Assembly (NCBI RefSeq): GCF_047238105.1
Contig: NZ_JBDFMD010000001.1
Location: 4,526,001-4,590,000, forward strand
Direction of reading: 5' to 3'
Length of the DNA stretch: 64,000 bases
From: Paenibacillus_D sp047238105
GTDB taxonomy: Bacteria; Bacillota; Bacilli; Paenibacillales; Paenibacillaceae
Shown here: positions 18,149 to 26,851 of the stretch, one piece after another
Position numbering within the stretch: position 1 is the stretch's first letter
Layout: every line of letters begins with the position of its first letter
The notes under the pieces: generated by a model
Databases searched by the model: none
Told to the model about the DNA's origin: nothing
The model's input: the letters and a program-made list of their open reading frames with translations, nothing else
Translations under genes and position numbers: made by a program

Positions 18149-18658
18149 ATGACAAACAAAATGATAAGCCGGGTTGAAGGAAATGTTCTGATTTTGGAGC
18201 GAGTGTTCCAGGCACCGCGCGAGCTGGTATTTCAAGCATTCTCTGAGGCCGAGCATCTGAAGCAATGGTGGGGGCCGCGCGGATGGGCACTGACTGTCTG
18301 TGACATCGATTTTCGTCCCGGCGGGGTATGGCATTACTGTATGAAATGCGAAGACAAAGCATTAGGCGATTTTTACGGAATGGAGTCCTGGGGAAAAGGG
18401 GTCTATCGCGAGATCGTGGCGGGCGAGAAGATCGACTACACCGATTACTTCTCCGATGCGGAAGGGAACGAGAATCCGGAGATGCCTGCAACCGAGATTA
18501 CGATCAGTTTCGAGGATCATGATGGTGGCACCAAGCTTGTCAATCGGGCCGTTTACGCTTCTGCTGAAGGCCTGAAAACAGTCCTTGATATGGGCATGGA
18601 GCAGGGCATCACCGAAACGTGGGACCGGCTGGAGGAGCATCTGGCTGCACAACAGTAA
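18149..18658 (+). CDS. SRPBCC/AHSA1 domain protein
   Basis: This 169-residue protein is of the START/Bet-v1-like (SRPBCC) superfamily, AHSA1 branch. Typical marks are ERVFQAPRELVFQAFSEAEHLKQWWGP near residues 16-42, then DFRPGGVWHYCM, and a C-terminal GITETWDRLEEHL helix. The fold binds hydrophobic ligands; the ligand here is unknown. The ATG follows GGGAGGAATAACA. It is the second gene of the ArsR pair and is followed by a terminator. Confidence 0.9.
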   Translation: MTNKMISRVEGNVLILERVFQAPRELVFQAFSEAEHLKQWWGPRGWALTVCDIDFRPGGVWHYCMKCEDKALGDFYGMESWGKGVYREIVAGEKIDYTDYFSDAEGNENPEMPATEITISFEDHDGGTKLVNRAVYASAEGLKTVLDMGMEQGITETWDRLEEHLAAQQ

Positions 18659-18684
18659 TCCTGATCCGGCAGCCGAGAAGCTTG

Positions 18685-18722
18685 ACACCCGATTCGCCAT
18701 TTGTGGCGTTCGGGTGTTTTTT
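18685..18722 (+). terminator. Intrinsic terminator after the AHSA1 gene
   Basis: ACACCCGA-TT-CGCCA pairs with TGGCG-TT-CGGGTGT around TTTG, followed by TTTTTG. It begins 27 bases after the stop. Confidence 0.9.
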
Positions 18723-18780
18723 GCGCAACTAATCGCATGTTCTTCTATAGTGGCATGCTTGGTTTTTGATAAAGTATGAG

Positions 18781-19509
18781 TTACCCGGCTTTGTGCTGCC
18801 CGTCCGTGCGCCAAAGCACAATCGCTGTCACGCTCATCCACAGGTAGACCGAGGCGTAGAGAACGCGCTGCAGCAGGCCGCCAGACAGGTCGATGGGACC
18901 GAGCTGCACGAATAGCAGTAAGAGGGAAGCGGTCGTCACCGCTGCGGACGCCCAGGTCCACAGCGCCAGCCATGGTCTGTCCTTCCGCAGCGTCAGCGCG
19001 ATCAGGATGAGGGCGGGGATCTGCACGATCATGCTTGGGAGCGAGCCCAGCGTGTGTATCCAGAAATCGATGTCAGCGGGTACGATGCCAGCCGCGATAT
19101 TGCTCAGGCCGTAGATGATCCACAGGACGGCTGCAGCCCTGGTCTTCTTCAGCGACGGCAGCCAGTAGCGCAAGCTCAGGGCACCGGCGATCGTAGTCAG
19201 ACCTGCGAGTGTGAACGCCCAATTGATCGTGAGATGCATAGGGGAGCAAATCGCATAATCGGCCAAGAGATAGGCATGCTCTCCGCAGACCGTCACGCCG
19301 AGATCGCTCATCGGCTGCTGGAGCGGATCAAATGGAGCGGTCGTAGCCCGGGTCACCACATATTCGGCGACGAAATAAAAGCTGATGGCGATCCAACTGA
19401 TCCTGCCAATGAAGGAAGCAAGTCTCTGCCGGCGTTGGATAACAACTAAGACGACAAGGGCGGCCAGTGACAGACCGGCCATGAGGAGATAAGCAGCAGG
19501 TATTATCAT
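18781..19509 (-). CDS. DUF998 family membrane protein
   Basis: This 242-residue integral membrane protein with about six or seven hydrophobic helices matches the DUF998 family (early FYFVAEYVVTR, then PMSDLGVTVCG, PMHLTINWAFTLAG and WIHTLGSLPSM). No biochemical function is established. The frame is open to 19641, but ATG 19509 overlaps the regulator stop (ATGA) and has AAGGGGACG upstream, so the two genes are translationally coupled and the MerR protein probably controls it. Confidence 0.8.
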   Translation of the reverse strand: MIIPAAYLLMAGLSLAALVVLVVIQRRQRLASFIGRISWIAISFYFVAEYVVTRATTAPFDPLQQPMSDLGVTVCGEHAYLLADYAICSPMHLTINWAFTLAGLTTIAGALSLRYWLPSLKKTRAAAVLWIIYGLSNIAAGIVPADIDFWIHTLGSLPSMIVQIPALILIALTLRKDRPWLALWTWASAAVTTASLLLLFVQLGPIDLSGGLLQRVLYASVYLWMSVTAIVLWRTDGQHKAG

Positions 19510-20273
19510 TGCTCGTCCCCTTTCTGCGAGGTCTCCTGCGCAAAGACGGCATAGGCAGCTTCGATGAAGGCCAGCAGCGGCGGGTCGAGCGGATACAGCT
19601 GTAGCCGCCTCGATGCTTCCGGCGAGGTGCGGGCGGACCACAATTTATCGAGAAATTCAGGGGCATCCCCAAACGTTTCTTGCGTCTTATCGTTCATACT
19701 GCGGATGATGCGCTGTACGGAAGCTCCAGCTGGCTCGGCTCCATCGGCCAGCAGCCGTTTCAATTGACCGATCAGAGCGATCCACTCCAGCGAGTCGGGA
19801 TCGTCTCGGCTGACGCTCGGCAGCCGCTCCCACAGCGCCAGCTCCTGATCGTCGAACAACTGGCTGCGATAGCGCTGTTTCTGCTCGGCGCTCTGGCCCG
19901 ACAGCTGGATCAGCTGCTCAATCGAGGACAGCGAGACCTCGCCTTCGATCGTCTCGCTGTGCATGACGCCGCGCAGCGCCGCCTCCATCGCCGCCAGCTT
20001 CTGCTGCTCCTCCCGGATATAGGTCATCTGCTTGCGGAGCCTGCTGGACCAGTCCCATTTCGGATCGCTAAGGATCGTCCCGATCTCCTGGAGCCGGAAG
20101 CCGATCGACTTCAGAAACTGCACCTGCTGCAGCTGCTTGATCTCTTCCTCGCCGTACAGCCGATGTCCGCCCTCCGTCTTGCCGCGAGGCTTCACCAGTC
20201 CGATCTGGTCGTAATAACGGAGTGTTCGTACCGTGATGCCGGTCTGTTTTGCTAGTTCGTGTATAGGTACCAT
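19506..20273 (-). CDS. MerR family regulator (TipA-like)
   Basis: This 255-residue protein has an N-terminal MerR domain (VRTLRYYDQIGLVKP, then GGHRLYGEEEIKQLQQVQFLKSIGF). A coiled coil follows at about 80-100, then a helical C-terminal region of about 150 residues resembling TipAS effector domains, which bind small organic molecules. AGGAGGGG lies about 11 bases before ATG 20273. It is transcribed from its own MerR-type promoter (20298-20328) and heads a two-gene operon with the DUF998 gene. Confidence 0.88.
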   Translation of the reverse strand: MVPIHELAKQTGITVRTLRYYDQIGLVKPRGKTEGGHRLYGEEEIKQLQQVQFLKSIGFRLQEIGTILSDPKWDWSSRLRKQMTYIREEQQKLAAMEAALRGVMHSETIEGEVSLSSIEQLIQLSGQSAEQKQRYRSQLFDDQELALWERLPSVSRDDPDSLEWIALIGQLKRLLADGAEPAGASVQRIIRSMNDKTQETFGDAPEFLDKLWSARTSPEASRRLQLYPLDPPLLAFIEAAYAVFAQETSQKGDEQ

Positions 20274-20297
20274 AGATCAATTCCCCTCCTGCGGATC

Positions 20298-20328
20298 ATT
20301 ATACAAGATGACGTTACGTCAGTTTCAA
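20298..20328 (-). promoter_or_regulatory. MerR-type autoregulated promoter
   Basis: On the minus strand, TTGAAA (20328-20323) and TATAAT (20303-20298) are 19 bases apart, and the perfect palindrome TGACGTTACGTCA occupies 20309-20321 within the spacer. The -10 is consensus, so the 19-bp spacing is what makes the promoter dependent on the regulator. Confidence 0.8.
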
Positions 20329-20355
20329 GGGGGCCCTCCTCGCCATTACGCTGGT

Positions 20356-20574
20356 GTGGAAGACGTCAAAAGCTTTATGCGCCGTGTGTTTGATTTTATG
20401 CAAGATTTGAAGCTTCGTGGTGGTGCAGCTGCAAAGGATTGGAACATTTTGATTGCAGGTTTCCGGTGTACGACCGGAGCGATCGGCGCTTTTTTCGAGG
20501 GGATACCGGAGGATGGCAATATCTTGCGGTTATCTTCAGCTAACGGGGATTTTAAGGTGTACCGGTTCGCTTGA
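20356..20574 (+). CDS. Small hypothetical protein (uncertain)
   Basis: A 72-residue frame (VEDVKSFMRRVFDFMQDLKL..., ending NGDFKVYRFA) reads like a real small soluble protein and is less GC-rich than its neighbours. A GTG at 20356 is chosen because the upstream ATG (20308) lies inside the MerR operator. No good ribosome site is seen for either, and no family is recognised. It converges with the DUF2536 gene. Confidence 0.35.
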   Translation: MEDVKSFMRRVFDFMQDLKLRGGAAAKDWNILIAGFRCTTGAIGAFFEGIPEDGNILRLSSANGDFKVYRFA

Positions 20575-20584
20575 TGAGACCATA

Positions 20585-20609
20585 GGGAAGGGACAGTCCG
20601 TCCCTTCCC
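20585..20609. terminator. Symmetrical hairpin between convergent genes
   Basis: A perfect 10-bp stem, GGGAAGGGAC / GTCCCTTCCC, has a five-base loop. It separates the small plus-strand frame from the DUF2536 gene. No T-run follows on either strand, so termination is inferred from position and stem strength. Confidence 0.55.
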
Positions 20610-20616
20610 GTACCCC

Positions 20617-20826
20617 TCACAGCTTTGCTTTGAAATGAACGACTGCGCTATAGACGATCTTGGATGCATTGGGATCAAATATTGCTTGATGCTGAACGGA
20701 AGCGACATCGAGCATCAACGCTTTGTTGTTCTCGATCTGGGTATCGATGCGCTGCTCTAATGTTTTCAGATCATAGGCCTGAAAAAACTCCACTTTATTT
20801 TCGATTCGACTAAGTGAAAATTCCAA
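20617..20826 (-). CDS. DUF2536 (YrzA) family small protein
   Basis: This 69-residue protein matches the small Bacillales DUF2536 family typified by B. subtilis YrzA: KVEFFQAYDLKTLEQRI at about 11-27, then ENNKALML and a conserved YSAVVHFKAK end. The start is TTG at 20826, preceded by CAGGAGAG with seven bases spacing. The function of the family is unknown. It is monocistronic. Confidence 0.75.
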   Translation of the reverse strand: MEFSLSRIENKVEFFQAYDLKTLEQRIDTQIENNKALMLDVASVQHQAIFDPNASKIVYSAVVHFKAKL

Positions 20827-21110
20827 CTATATTCTCTCCTGTTCCCGGTGCTGTGCTGCACAGGCCGATTTTTCCTCCTATTATATCATTAACTCAACTT
20901 TCGCAGCTTACGTTATATCACACTCGAGGCTAGCCTCCTTTATTAATGGCCTAATTACTTCAACAAGTACTTGTGACAGGAAAGTAGTGAAATTTTCGAT
21001 TTCGGGAGAAGTTGACTCATTAAGCTTTCGTTAAGGGGATTAGATGCATAAAGTTAAGATTTATCCGTTACAATGCAGCTATCTACTGTAACGAAAGGGC
21101 GTATCCTGCC

Positions 21111-21284
21111 ATGAGCTTTAATCGTATTCGTCTGCAGTTCTTAGACGCCTTGTTGATGACTACGGGAGGCCTCTTTCTTGTGCTGTTCTTCCTGCGCTCC
21201 AATAAGATCAAAGACCAGGTCGAAGCCTGGTCCCGGAAGCGGACGGGGCGTCTTGAGGCAGACGGCGTGGAGCGGAAATTGTGA
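21111..21284 (+). CDS. Small single-pass membrane protein
   Basis: This 57-residue frame from ATG 21111 has AAAGGG upstream. One hydrophobic helix (LLMTTGGLFLVLFFL, residues 13-27) is followed by a basic tail (KRTGRLEADGVERKL). No family is recognised. The stop overlaps the GTG that begins the penicillin-binding-protein remnant (GTGA), suggesting they once formed one operon. The 284 bases upstream hold a short palindrome (GAGGCTAGCCTC, 20926-20937) but no clear promoter. Confidence 0.5.
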   Translation: MSFNRIRLQFLDALLMTTGGLFLVLFFLRSNKIKDQVEAWSRKRTGRLEADGVERKL

Positions 21285-22279
21285 GGGCACGGTTCGGCTT
21301 GGGCGGGGCGCTGTCCCGATTTCGCTCCCGCTATATCCTACACTGGGCATTTGACCTGACACTGGCAGGTCTTGTCGCGGGAGCTGGACTGTGGCTGTAC
21401 TTGTCATGGGGCGGGGAGGCCTGGCTCGACAAGGAGGGAACACTGCGGGCCAGCTGCTGCGTAATGCTGCTGCCGACTGTACTTGAATCACGTCTATATG
21501 GGACGGGGGCAATACGGGGTGCGGGCTGCTGCCAAGCGTTACTATGGCATAGACGATCTGGGGCGGCTGGAGCTGTGGCAGATGGCTTCGCTGGCAGCGA
21601 TCCCCAAGGGCCCCTCCGTCTACAATCCGGTCGACGGGTACGAGCGCAACAAGACGAGACGCCAACTGGTCCTCAGCCGCATGCATCAGCAAGACATCAT
21701 CACGGATGAACAAATGCGAGCGGCCGCAGCCCAAGATGGCGATTCGCCAGCCGCTACGGGAGCGGCTTCAGGTCGTTACGCTGCTTACATCGATTATGTA
21801 TTGTGGGAGGCGGAGATCTGGCGACAGCGCTGGGCGGGATGCGGGAGGGCGTGTCGCCGCTAGTGATGGCCCAGGCGTACAGCGCCTTTGCCGATCAAGG
21901 CGTATTGCACGAGACGCATGCCATCCGGGAAATCCGCGACGACGAAGGCAACATCGTCTACGCCCATCTCGCTGCCGGCACGCCGATGATGACGGAGGGC
22001 ACAGCCCGTGACATGACGGCAATGCTGCGCCAGGTAGTGGAGCGGGGGACGGGCAGAGGCGCTCAGCTCCCAGTCTGGGCGGCAGGCAAGACCGGCACGA
22101 CGCAACTGGATATGGAAGGCGCCCCGGAGGGAGCCAATCGCGATCTGTGGTTCGCCGGTTATACTGCTGAGCTGACCGCAGCGGTCTGGCTGGGCTATGA
22201 TGTCAATGGCAGTGATTATCTGCAAGAGGGAAGCGGCGCGGCAGCCCGATTATTTGCTAACATTGCGGGTCCGATGTGA
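21281..22279 (+). pseudogene. Decayed class A penicillin-binding protein
   Basis: Three pieces of a bifunctional peptidoglycan synthase lie in order but in different frames. The first is a cytoplasmic start and TM helix from GTG 21281 (DLTLAGLVAGAGLWLYL). The second is the late half of the GT51 glycosyltransferase (YLNHVYMGRGQYGVRAAA, then LAAIPKGPSVYNPV) at about 21480-21830. The third is the end of the transpeptidase (GVSPLVMAQAYSAFA, then AGKTGTTQL, the KTG motif) at about 21803-22279. The catalytic Glu region of GT51 and the SxxK and SxN motifs of the transpeptidase are missing. Intact family members have 650-900 residues; this span could encode about 330. It cannot be functional. Confidence 0.88.
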
Positions 22280-22347
22280 GCATGGAAGGTGAATATTATG
22301 CAATTGCTCCTCTGGAACTACAAATTGCGGACCCAACCGCAGCCAAT

Positions 22348-22391
22348 AAAAGCTGCCGGACCAGGCACTGGGCTTGGTCCGGCAGCTTTTG
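22348..22391. terminator. Bidirectional terminator beside the CGTase gene
   Basis: AAAAGCTGCCGGACCA pairs with TGGTCCGGCAGCTTTT, giving A-runs and T-runs on both sides. It lies 36 bases beyond the CGTase stop (minus strand) and 69 beyond the pseudogene end (plus strand). Confidence 0.88.
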
Positions 22392-22426
22392 TTATTGCAA
22401 GGGTACAATCTATTCGGTTATGAATT

Positions 22427-24583
22427 CTACGGCTGCCAGTTCACATTGACAGTGCCGACGCCGCTGGTTGGCGTGGTGTAGGTGTGGTTGCTGCCGCCTT
22501 CCCAGGTGACGACGGTGCCATTTTTCTTGATGAATTTGAACTGCAGCGGCGTTCCGGCAGGGACGCTGACATCATAGTACCATGTCGGATACGAGGTGAT
22601 GATCTGATTGAACATCGGTCCGATCGCCTTGGCTGGGTCCCAGCTGCCCAGTTCTGCCGTATTGCCGACCAGGTAGACATTCTCGCCAAGCACCGTGTTG
22701 GCATTGTTGATGATGAACCGGACGGATATCTGATCCCCTGAAAGGAGATTGAAGTTGCTGTAGCTGTTGCTGTCCACAGCAGCTGCGTTTCGCACGCTCA
22801 CGTTATATTTGTTCGCCGTGATGTTCGGAACAATCGCCTTGATCTGAGTATCCTCCCATTGGGTGATGTTCGCTCCCGTAACCGCAGTCGTTCCGAAATA
22901 GACGGTGCCTTTCGTGCTGCCGAAGCCGCGACCGTCGATCGTCACCGTCGTGCCGGCTTTGCCGAGATCCGGGCCGACGTTGCCGATGACAGGCGTCGTC
23001 TGGGCGGTCGTATACTGCCATACGCCGACGCCGCCCGCCGGCAGGTTGAAGGATGAGACGCCCCCTGTGCTGCCGGCTGTGATGCTGACGCCGCTGAGCA
23101 GCCCATCGAGTACATCGGTGTAGGTGCCTGCCGGCAGCGAGGTGGTCAAGCCGCTGATCGTAGCCGCCGAGGTTGTACTGCGATTGATGGCGATGACAGC
23201 GACACTGCTGCCGAATTTGCGCTCATACACATACACATCATTGTTGATCCAGCGCTGCTGCGTGCTGCCGTAAGCGATAGCCGGATTGGATTTGCGCAGC
23301 GGGGCCAGACGGCCGATCACATTGTAAGCGGTCGTGGCGGTGGAGAAGCTGTTCATGAACGGACGGTTGTCGGGATCTCCATTGCCAGCAAGATATTGCT
23401 CTGTGCCGTAATAGATCGCCGGAACTCCCCGCGAGGTGAGCGTGAAGGCCAGTGCCTGCTCGAGCCGGCGGCTATTGCTGCCGAGCGTGAAACGGTCCAT
23501 ATCGTGATTGTCGATGAAGGTCACCTGGTCATTGATCTGGGTGTAGTCGGCTCCGGTGGAGGCGATCGCGTCCAGGCCATACATATTATCCGTGTTGTCG
23601 CGGAACACCTGGCGGACCTTTTGATTGAAGCGGAAGTCCAGCAGGCTCATGCCCGACTCATTGGCGAAGTGGACGTTGGCCGGATCGTTCTCGTTGACAC
23701 CGAGGAACCATTCGCCAAACGTGAAGACCGGCTTGTAATTGTAAATGTAGGACATCCAGTTCTTCTGCCAGCCGAGCGGCATATGCTTGACGGCGTCCAC
23801 ACGGATGCCGTCGATGCCCATATCCAGCCAGAGCTTGATCGCGTCCTTGAAATAGGCATCCGTCGTGTTGTTATGATGATTGATATCTGCCAGGTCGTAG
23901 AGGTTCCTATAGATGCCGTCCTCCAGGGAAGAGAAGTCGGTACCAAGGTTGTGATGGAAGATGCCGTTGGTGTCGCCGGTATAGCCGGCTACCAGCGTGC
24001 CGTTATCATAGAGTCTGCCGTTGTCTGCAAATGTCGGCTGGGTCTCCATGGCCGGGGACGTATGGTTGGGCGCGAAGTCGATGACGATCTTGATGCCGTT
24101 GGCATGCGCGGTATTGATCAGGTTCTGGAAGTCGGTCATCGTGCCGTAAGCGGGGTTGGTCTTCTTGAAGTCGCGGCCCCAGTAGCCGTGGTAGGCTGTG
24201 TTGTTGACGCCTGCATAGTTGATGACGCTGTAGATATTCTCCACGGGCTGGGAGATCCAGAGGGCAGTGACGCCCATACCGGCGAAGTACCCGTCATTAA
24301 TCTTGTTAATAATCCCTTGCCAGTCGCCGCCGCAATATACCCGGAGATTCGTACAGCCGGCAGAGAAGGCAGCGCCGGTCGGATTGTTGGCCGGATTGCC
24401 GTCCGAGAACCGGTCGGTGAAGATCTGGTAGATGACATCGGTAGAGAAGCCTTGCTTGTTAAGGACCGAGGTATCGGGAGCGGCGTGAACTTCGGCAACC
24501 GGGAACACAGGCAGTACAAGTCCGGCGATAAGAGCGAGGGTGAGCAGCCACTTGGCGAACAGCTTATTTGCGACTAATTTCAT
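22427..24583 (-). CDS. cgt: Cyclodextrin glucanotransferase (CGTase), secreted
   Basis: This 718-residue enzyme is the classic five-domain CGTase (EC 2.4.1.19) that turns starch into cyclodextrins. A Sec signal peptide covers residues 1-34 (cut before APDTS). The GH13 barrel holds nucleophile D263, acid/base E291 and D361 (GIRVDAVKH, FGEWFLG, IDNHDMDRF). The domain-D IPT/TIG fold starts near TPVIGNVGPDLG, and a C-terminal CBM20 starch-binding domain runs from about residue 615. The sequence is very close to beta-CGTases of Bacillus/Paenibacillus, including the central Tyr of the active-site groove. It acts outside the cell and supplies the importer at 28.2-31.8 kb. Confidence 0.97.
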   Translation of the reverse strand: MKLVANKLFAKWLLTLALIAGLVLPVFPVAEVHAAPDTSVLNKQGFSTDVIYQIFTDRFSDGNPANNPTGAAFSAGCTNLRVYCGGDWQGIINKINDGYFAGMGVTALWISQPVENIYSVINYAGVNNTAYHGYWGRDFKKTNPAYGTMTDFQNLINTAHANGIKIVIDFAPNHTSPAMETQPTFADNGRLYDNGTLVAGYTGDTNGIFHHNLGTDFSSLEDGIYRNLYDLADINHHNNTTDAYFKDAIKLWLDMGIDGIRVDAVKHMPLGWQKNWMSYIYNYKPVFTFGEWFLGVNENDPANVHFANESGMSLLDFRFNQKVRQVFRDNTDNMYGLDAIASTGADYTQINDQVTFIDNHDMDRFTLGSNSRRLEQALAFTLTSRGVPAIYYGTEQYLAGNGDPDNRPFMNSFSTATTAYNVIGRLAPLRKSNPAIAYGSTQQRWINNDVYVYERKFGSSVAVIAINRSTTSAATISGLTTSLPAGTYTDVLDGLLSGVSITAGSTGGVSSFNLPAGGVGVWQYTTAQTTPVIGNVGPDLGKAGTTVTIDGRGFGSTKGTVYFGTTAVTGANITQWEDTQIKAIVPNITANKYNVSVRNAAAVDSNSYSNFNLLSGDQISVRFIINNANTVLGENVYLVGNTAELGSWDPAKAIGPMFNQIITSYPTWYYDVSVPAGTPLQFKFIKKNGTVVTWEGGSNHTYTTPTSGVGTVNVNWQP

Positions 24584-24710
24584 CAGGGTAAACCACCTTT
24601 CAGCATAGTTGGATTGTTGGAATGCAATAAAACCTGCATGTTAAACCCGACTGCAACGGACTGGCCATGCGATTGCTTGGTTGGTTTCACCATCCTTCCT
24701 CCAGGAGCAC

Positions 24711-24755
24711 AATACAAACAACCCCGCAATCTTCACTGAGAAGATCACGGGGTTG
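24711..24755 (-). terminator. Terminator after the neopullulanase-type gene
   Basis: Read on the minus strand, CAACCCCG..ATCTTC pairs with GAAGAT..CGGGGTTG and runs into TTTGTATTG. The 304-base gap 24584-24887 otherwise holds the CGTase promoter region (a weak TTGCAG / TTTTAT pair) and the cre-like site at 24856. Confidence 0.8.
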
Positions 24756-24855
24756 TTCCCGGTCCGCTACGGACAGAGAATACAGCGCCCTCAAATTGTG
24801 ATTGTCTGGCATTTGCACAACCGGCAGGCTATGAACAGAAGATCATTGGCCGCAT

Positions 24856-24870
24856 TGGTTGCGTTTTCAT
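24856..24870 (-). promoter_or_regulatory. cre-like site (CcpA)
   Basis: Read on the minus strand, ATGAAAACGCAACCA fits the catabolite-responsive element consensus WTGNAANCGNWNNCW at every position. It lies 18 bases beyond the neopullulanase stop and 270 bases upstream of the CGTase gene with a terminator in between, so its target is unclear. It could also be a distant site for the local LacI protein. Confidence 0.4.
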
Positions 24871-24887
24871 TGTAAAAGGATCATCTA

Positions 24888-26692
24888 TTATTTGTCAACT
24901 GAAAAAATAGTTTCCAGATTATCCGCCTGATCCGAAGCTGCAGGGGTACGCAGAATACGGTAACCGTAAGGCGGCAGAGTCAGAGGGATCGCGCCTTGCC
25001 CGGCCGGGGCGGAGGTCTCGTTGTCGAGCATATACCACGGCACATGCTCTGCGGCGGGTATGGTCACGGACACCTGCTCATCGGCATTGTTGAGGACGAA
25101 CAGGAAGCGGTCCGTTTCATCCCATCGCTCATACACGAGCAGCTGCGGATGCCCGGCAATCGGCAGGAATTGGATGCCGCTTCCGCGCAGGGCTGCATAG
25201 GATTTGCGCAATGCAATCATGCGGCGGAAGAACGCATACAAGTCCTTGTTTTGCTTGGCCGGATCCCACTCCATACACTTGCGGTTGTGCGGGTCGTATT
25301 CCCCGTCCAGTCCCACTTCATCCCCGTAGTAGATGCAGGGTGTACCTTGGAAGGTCAGCTGGAACAAGACGGCAAGCTTCATCCGTTGGACATTGCCGCC
25401 GCACAGCGTCAACAGTCTTGTCGTGTCATGGCTGCCCAGCAGGTTAAAGGCGACCTCGGTGATCTGCTGCGGATAACTGGCGAGCTGCTTGTGGATGGAG
25501 TTGGCGAACTGGTCGGCATTCGTCAGCCGGCGGGCAAAAAAGTCGAGCAGGATGTTGGTGAAAGGATAGTTCATCACCGCATCGAACTGGTCGCCCTGCA
25601 GCCAAGGCATCGAATCGTGCATGATCTCCCCCAGGATATAGGCTGACGGATTGGCCTGCTTCACTTCCCTGCGGAAGTCCCGCCAGAACTGATGGTCGAC
25701 TTCATTGGCCACATCGAGCCGCCAGCCGTCGATCCCCATCTCTTCGATCCAGTAACGACCCACGTTCAGCAGGTAGGCTCTGACCTCGGGATTCCCGGTA
25801 TTGAGCTTGGGCATGATCGGTTCAAAGCCGAAGGTGTCGTAAGTAGGGATGCCGTCTTCCACCGTCAGCGGCCACTGCCGGATATGGAACCAGTTCGCAT
25901 AACGCGATTCCTCTCCTTTAGCCAGCACGTCGAGATAAGGCTTGAAGGTATGGCCGCAATGGTTGAACACGCCATCGAGCAAGACGCGGATCCCTCTCGC
26001 ATGGCAGGCGTCTACAAGCTCCTTGAGCTTCTCCTTGGTGCCGAATTGCGGATCAATCTGCAGATAATCGCTGGTGTCGTACTTGTGATTGGTTGTAGCG
26101 GCGAACAGCGGATTGAAATAAATGGCCGTGATGCCGAGGTCGCTCAGATGATCGAGATGGTCGAGCACCCCCTGCAGATCGCCGCCGAAGAAATTGGTCG
26201 GCGTCGGCGCGCCACCCCATGCCTGCACACCTTCCGGATCGTTGCTCGGATCACCGTTGGCGAAGCGCTCAGGAAAGATCTGATAGAATACCGCATCCTT
26301 GGCCCAGCCGGGGGGCGAGTGGACATCCTCCGGATTGAGGAAGGGGAAGTCGAACAGGCCTTCGTACATGACGGCGGGCGGATGCCGGAAAAATCCCTTC
26401 TCCAGCACGTAAACGATTTCATCGCCTTCGCCATGCAGCTCAAAATAATAGGCCAGTCTGCGGAATTTGGGCTGGACCTCGGCCTGCCAGTAATCGAACA
26501 GCTCATCCGAGGATAGGCGGATCATGGCGATCGAATCGTGATATTTCTGCCAGTCATACTTGCGCCGCAGATCAGCTGAACGTGCGGGACGTTATCCCGC
26601 TTCGTGCGGATGCGGATGTGCAGCGTGGAGTCATTGTACGCATAAGACCAGTTCTGTCCCATACGGTGGTGAACGGCTTCCAGCATGATCAT
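24888..26692 (-). pseudogene. Neopullulanase/cyclomaltodextrinase, frameshifted
   Basis: Together the two frames encode a 601-residue GH13_20-type enzyme (cyclomaltodextrinase/neopullulanase, usually about 585-590 residues). The CBM34 N-domain starts at ATG 26692 after AGGAGGT (MIMLEAVHHRMGQNWSYAYN). After CGAS it leaves frame near 26563; the other frame resumes with KYDWQKYHDSIAM and runs to 24888. The catalytic parts are intact: GWRLDVANEVD, ILGEIMHD and LLGSHDTTR. ATG 26525 has no ribosome site. Without signal peptide, it would hydrolyse imported cyclodextrins. Either the gene is newly broken or one base was lost in sequencing. Confidence 0.85.
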
Positions 26693-26723
26693 GATATCTA
26701 GACCTCCTGCAGGCAAGAGAACA

Positions 26724-26788
26724 CAAAAAAGGGCCCAACCTCTGTAGGAAAACGAGGTTGAACCCGAAAGTTTCATTGCCTTTAAATT
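26724..26788 (-). promoter_or_regulatory. RNA leader with antiterminator/terminator, neopullulanase
   Basis: The transcript would begin near 26788 with AATTTAAAGGCAATG. It then offers a small hairpin GA(A)ACT-TTCG-GGTTC closed by AGG/CCT. The overlapping 12-bp intrinsic terminator GGGTTCAACCTC / GAGGTTGGGCCC with TTTTTTG ends at 26725. The terminator sits only 32 bases before the ATG. The same layout and sequence recur before the importer (28111-28180). I infer a transcription-attenuation switch. Confidence 0.65.
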
Positions 26789-26794
26789 TTCTAC

Positions 26795-26823
26795 ATCATA
26801 CCATATCCATATTGTCAATACAA
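26795..26823 (-). promoter_or_regulatory. Promoter of the neopullulanase-type gene
   Basis: On the minus strand, TTGTAT (26823-26818), a 17-base spacer and the extended -10 TGGTATGAT (26803-26795) give a start near 26788, after the lacI stop. The gene therefore has its own promoter, and the terminator at 26724 lies in its leader. Confidence 0.6.
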
Positions 26824-26851
26824 TACAGGAATAAAGATTTTTATGCGGCGA

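Noticed and set aside
20308..20355. ATG 20308 as start of the small hypothetical protein
   Set aside because: It lies within the MerR palindrome and lacks a ribosome site; the later GTG was preferred, still with low confidence.
23396..24577. A 393-codon open frame on the plus strand opposite the CGTase gene
   Set aside because: It is antisense to an unmistakable CGTase, has no ribosome site and no family-like sequence. Long antisense frames are common in GC-rich DNA.
24888..26525. Start of the neopullulanase-type gene at ATG 26525 as an intact 545-residue enzyme
   Set aside because: No ribosome site precedes it, and the missing CBM34 domain is encoded directly upstream in another frame with AGGAGGT before its ATG.
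26555..26575. Programmed ribosomal frameshift in the neopullulanase-type gene
   Set aside because: No slippery heptamer or downstream stimulator is visible, and family members are made from a single frame. A base deletion or sequencing error is simpler.
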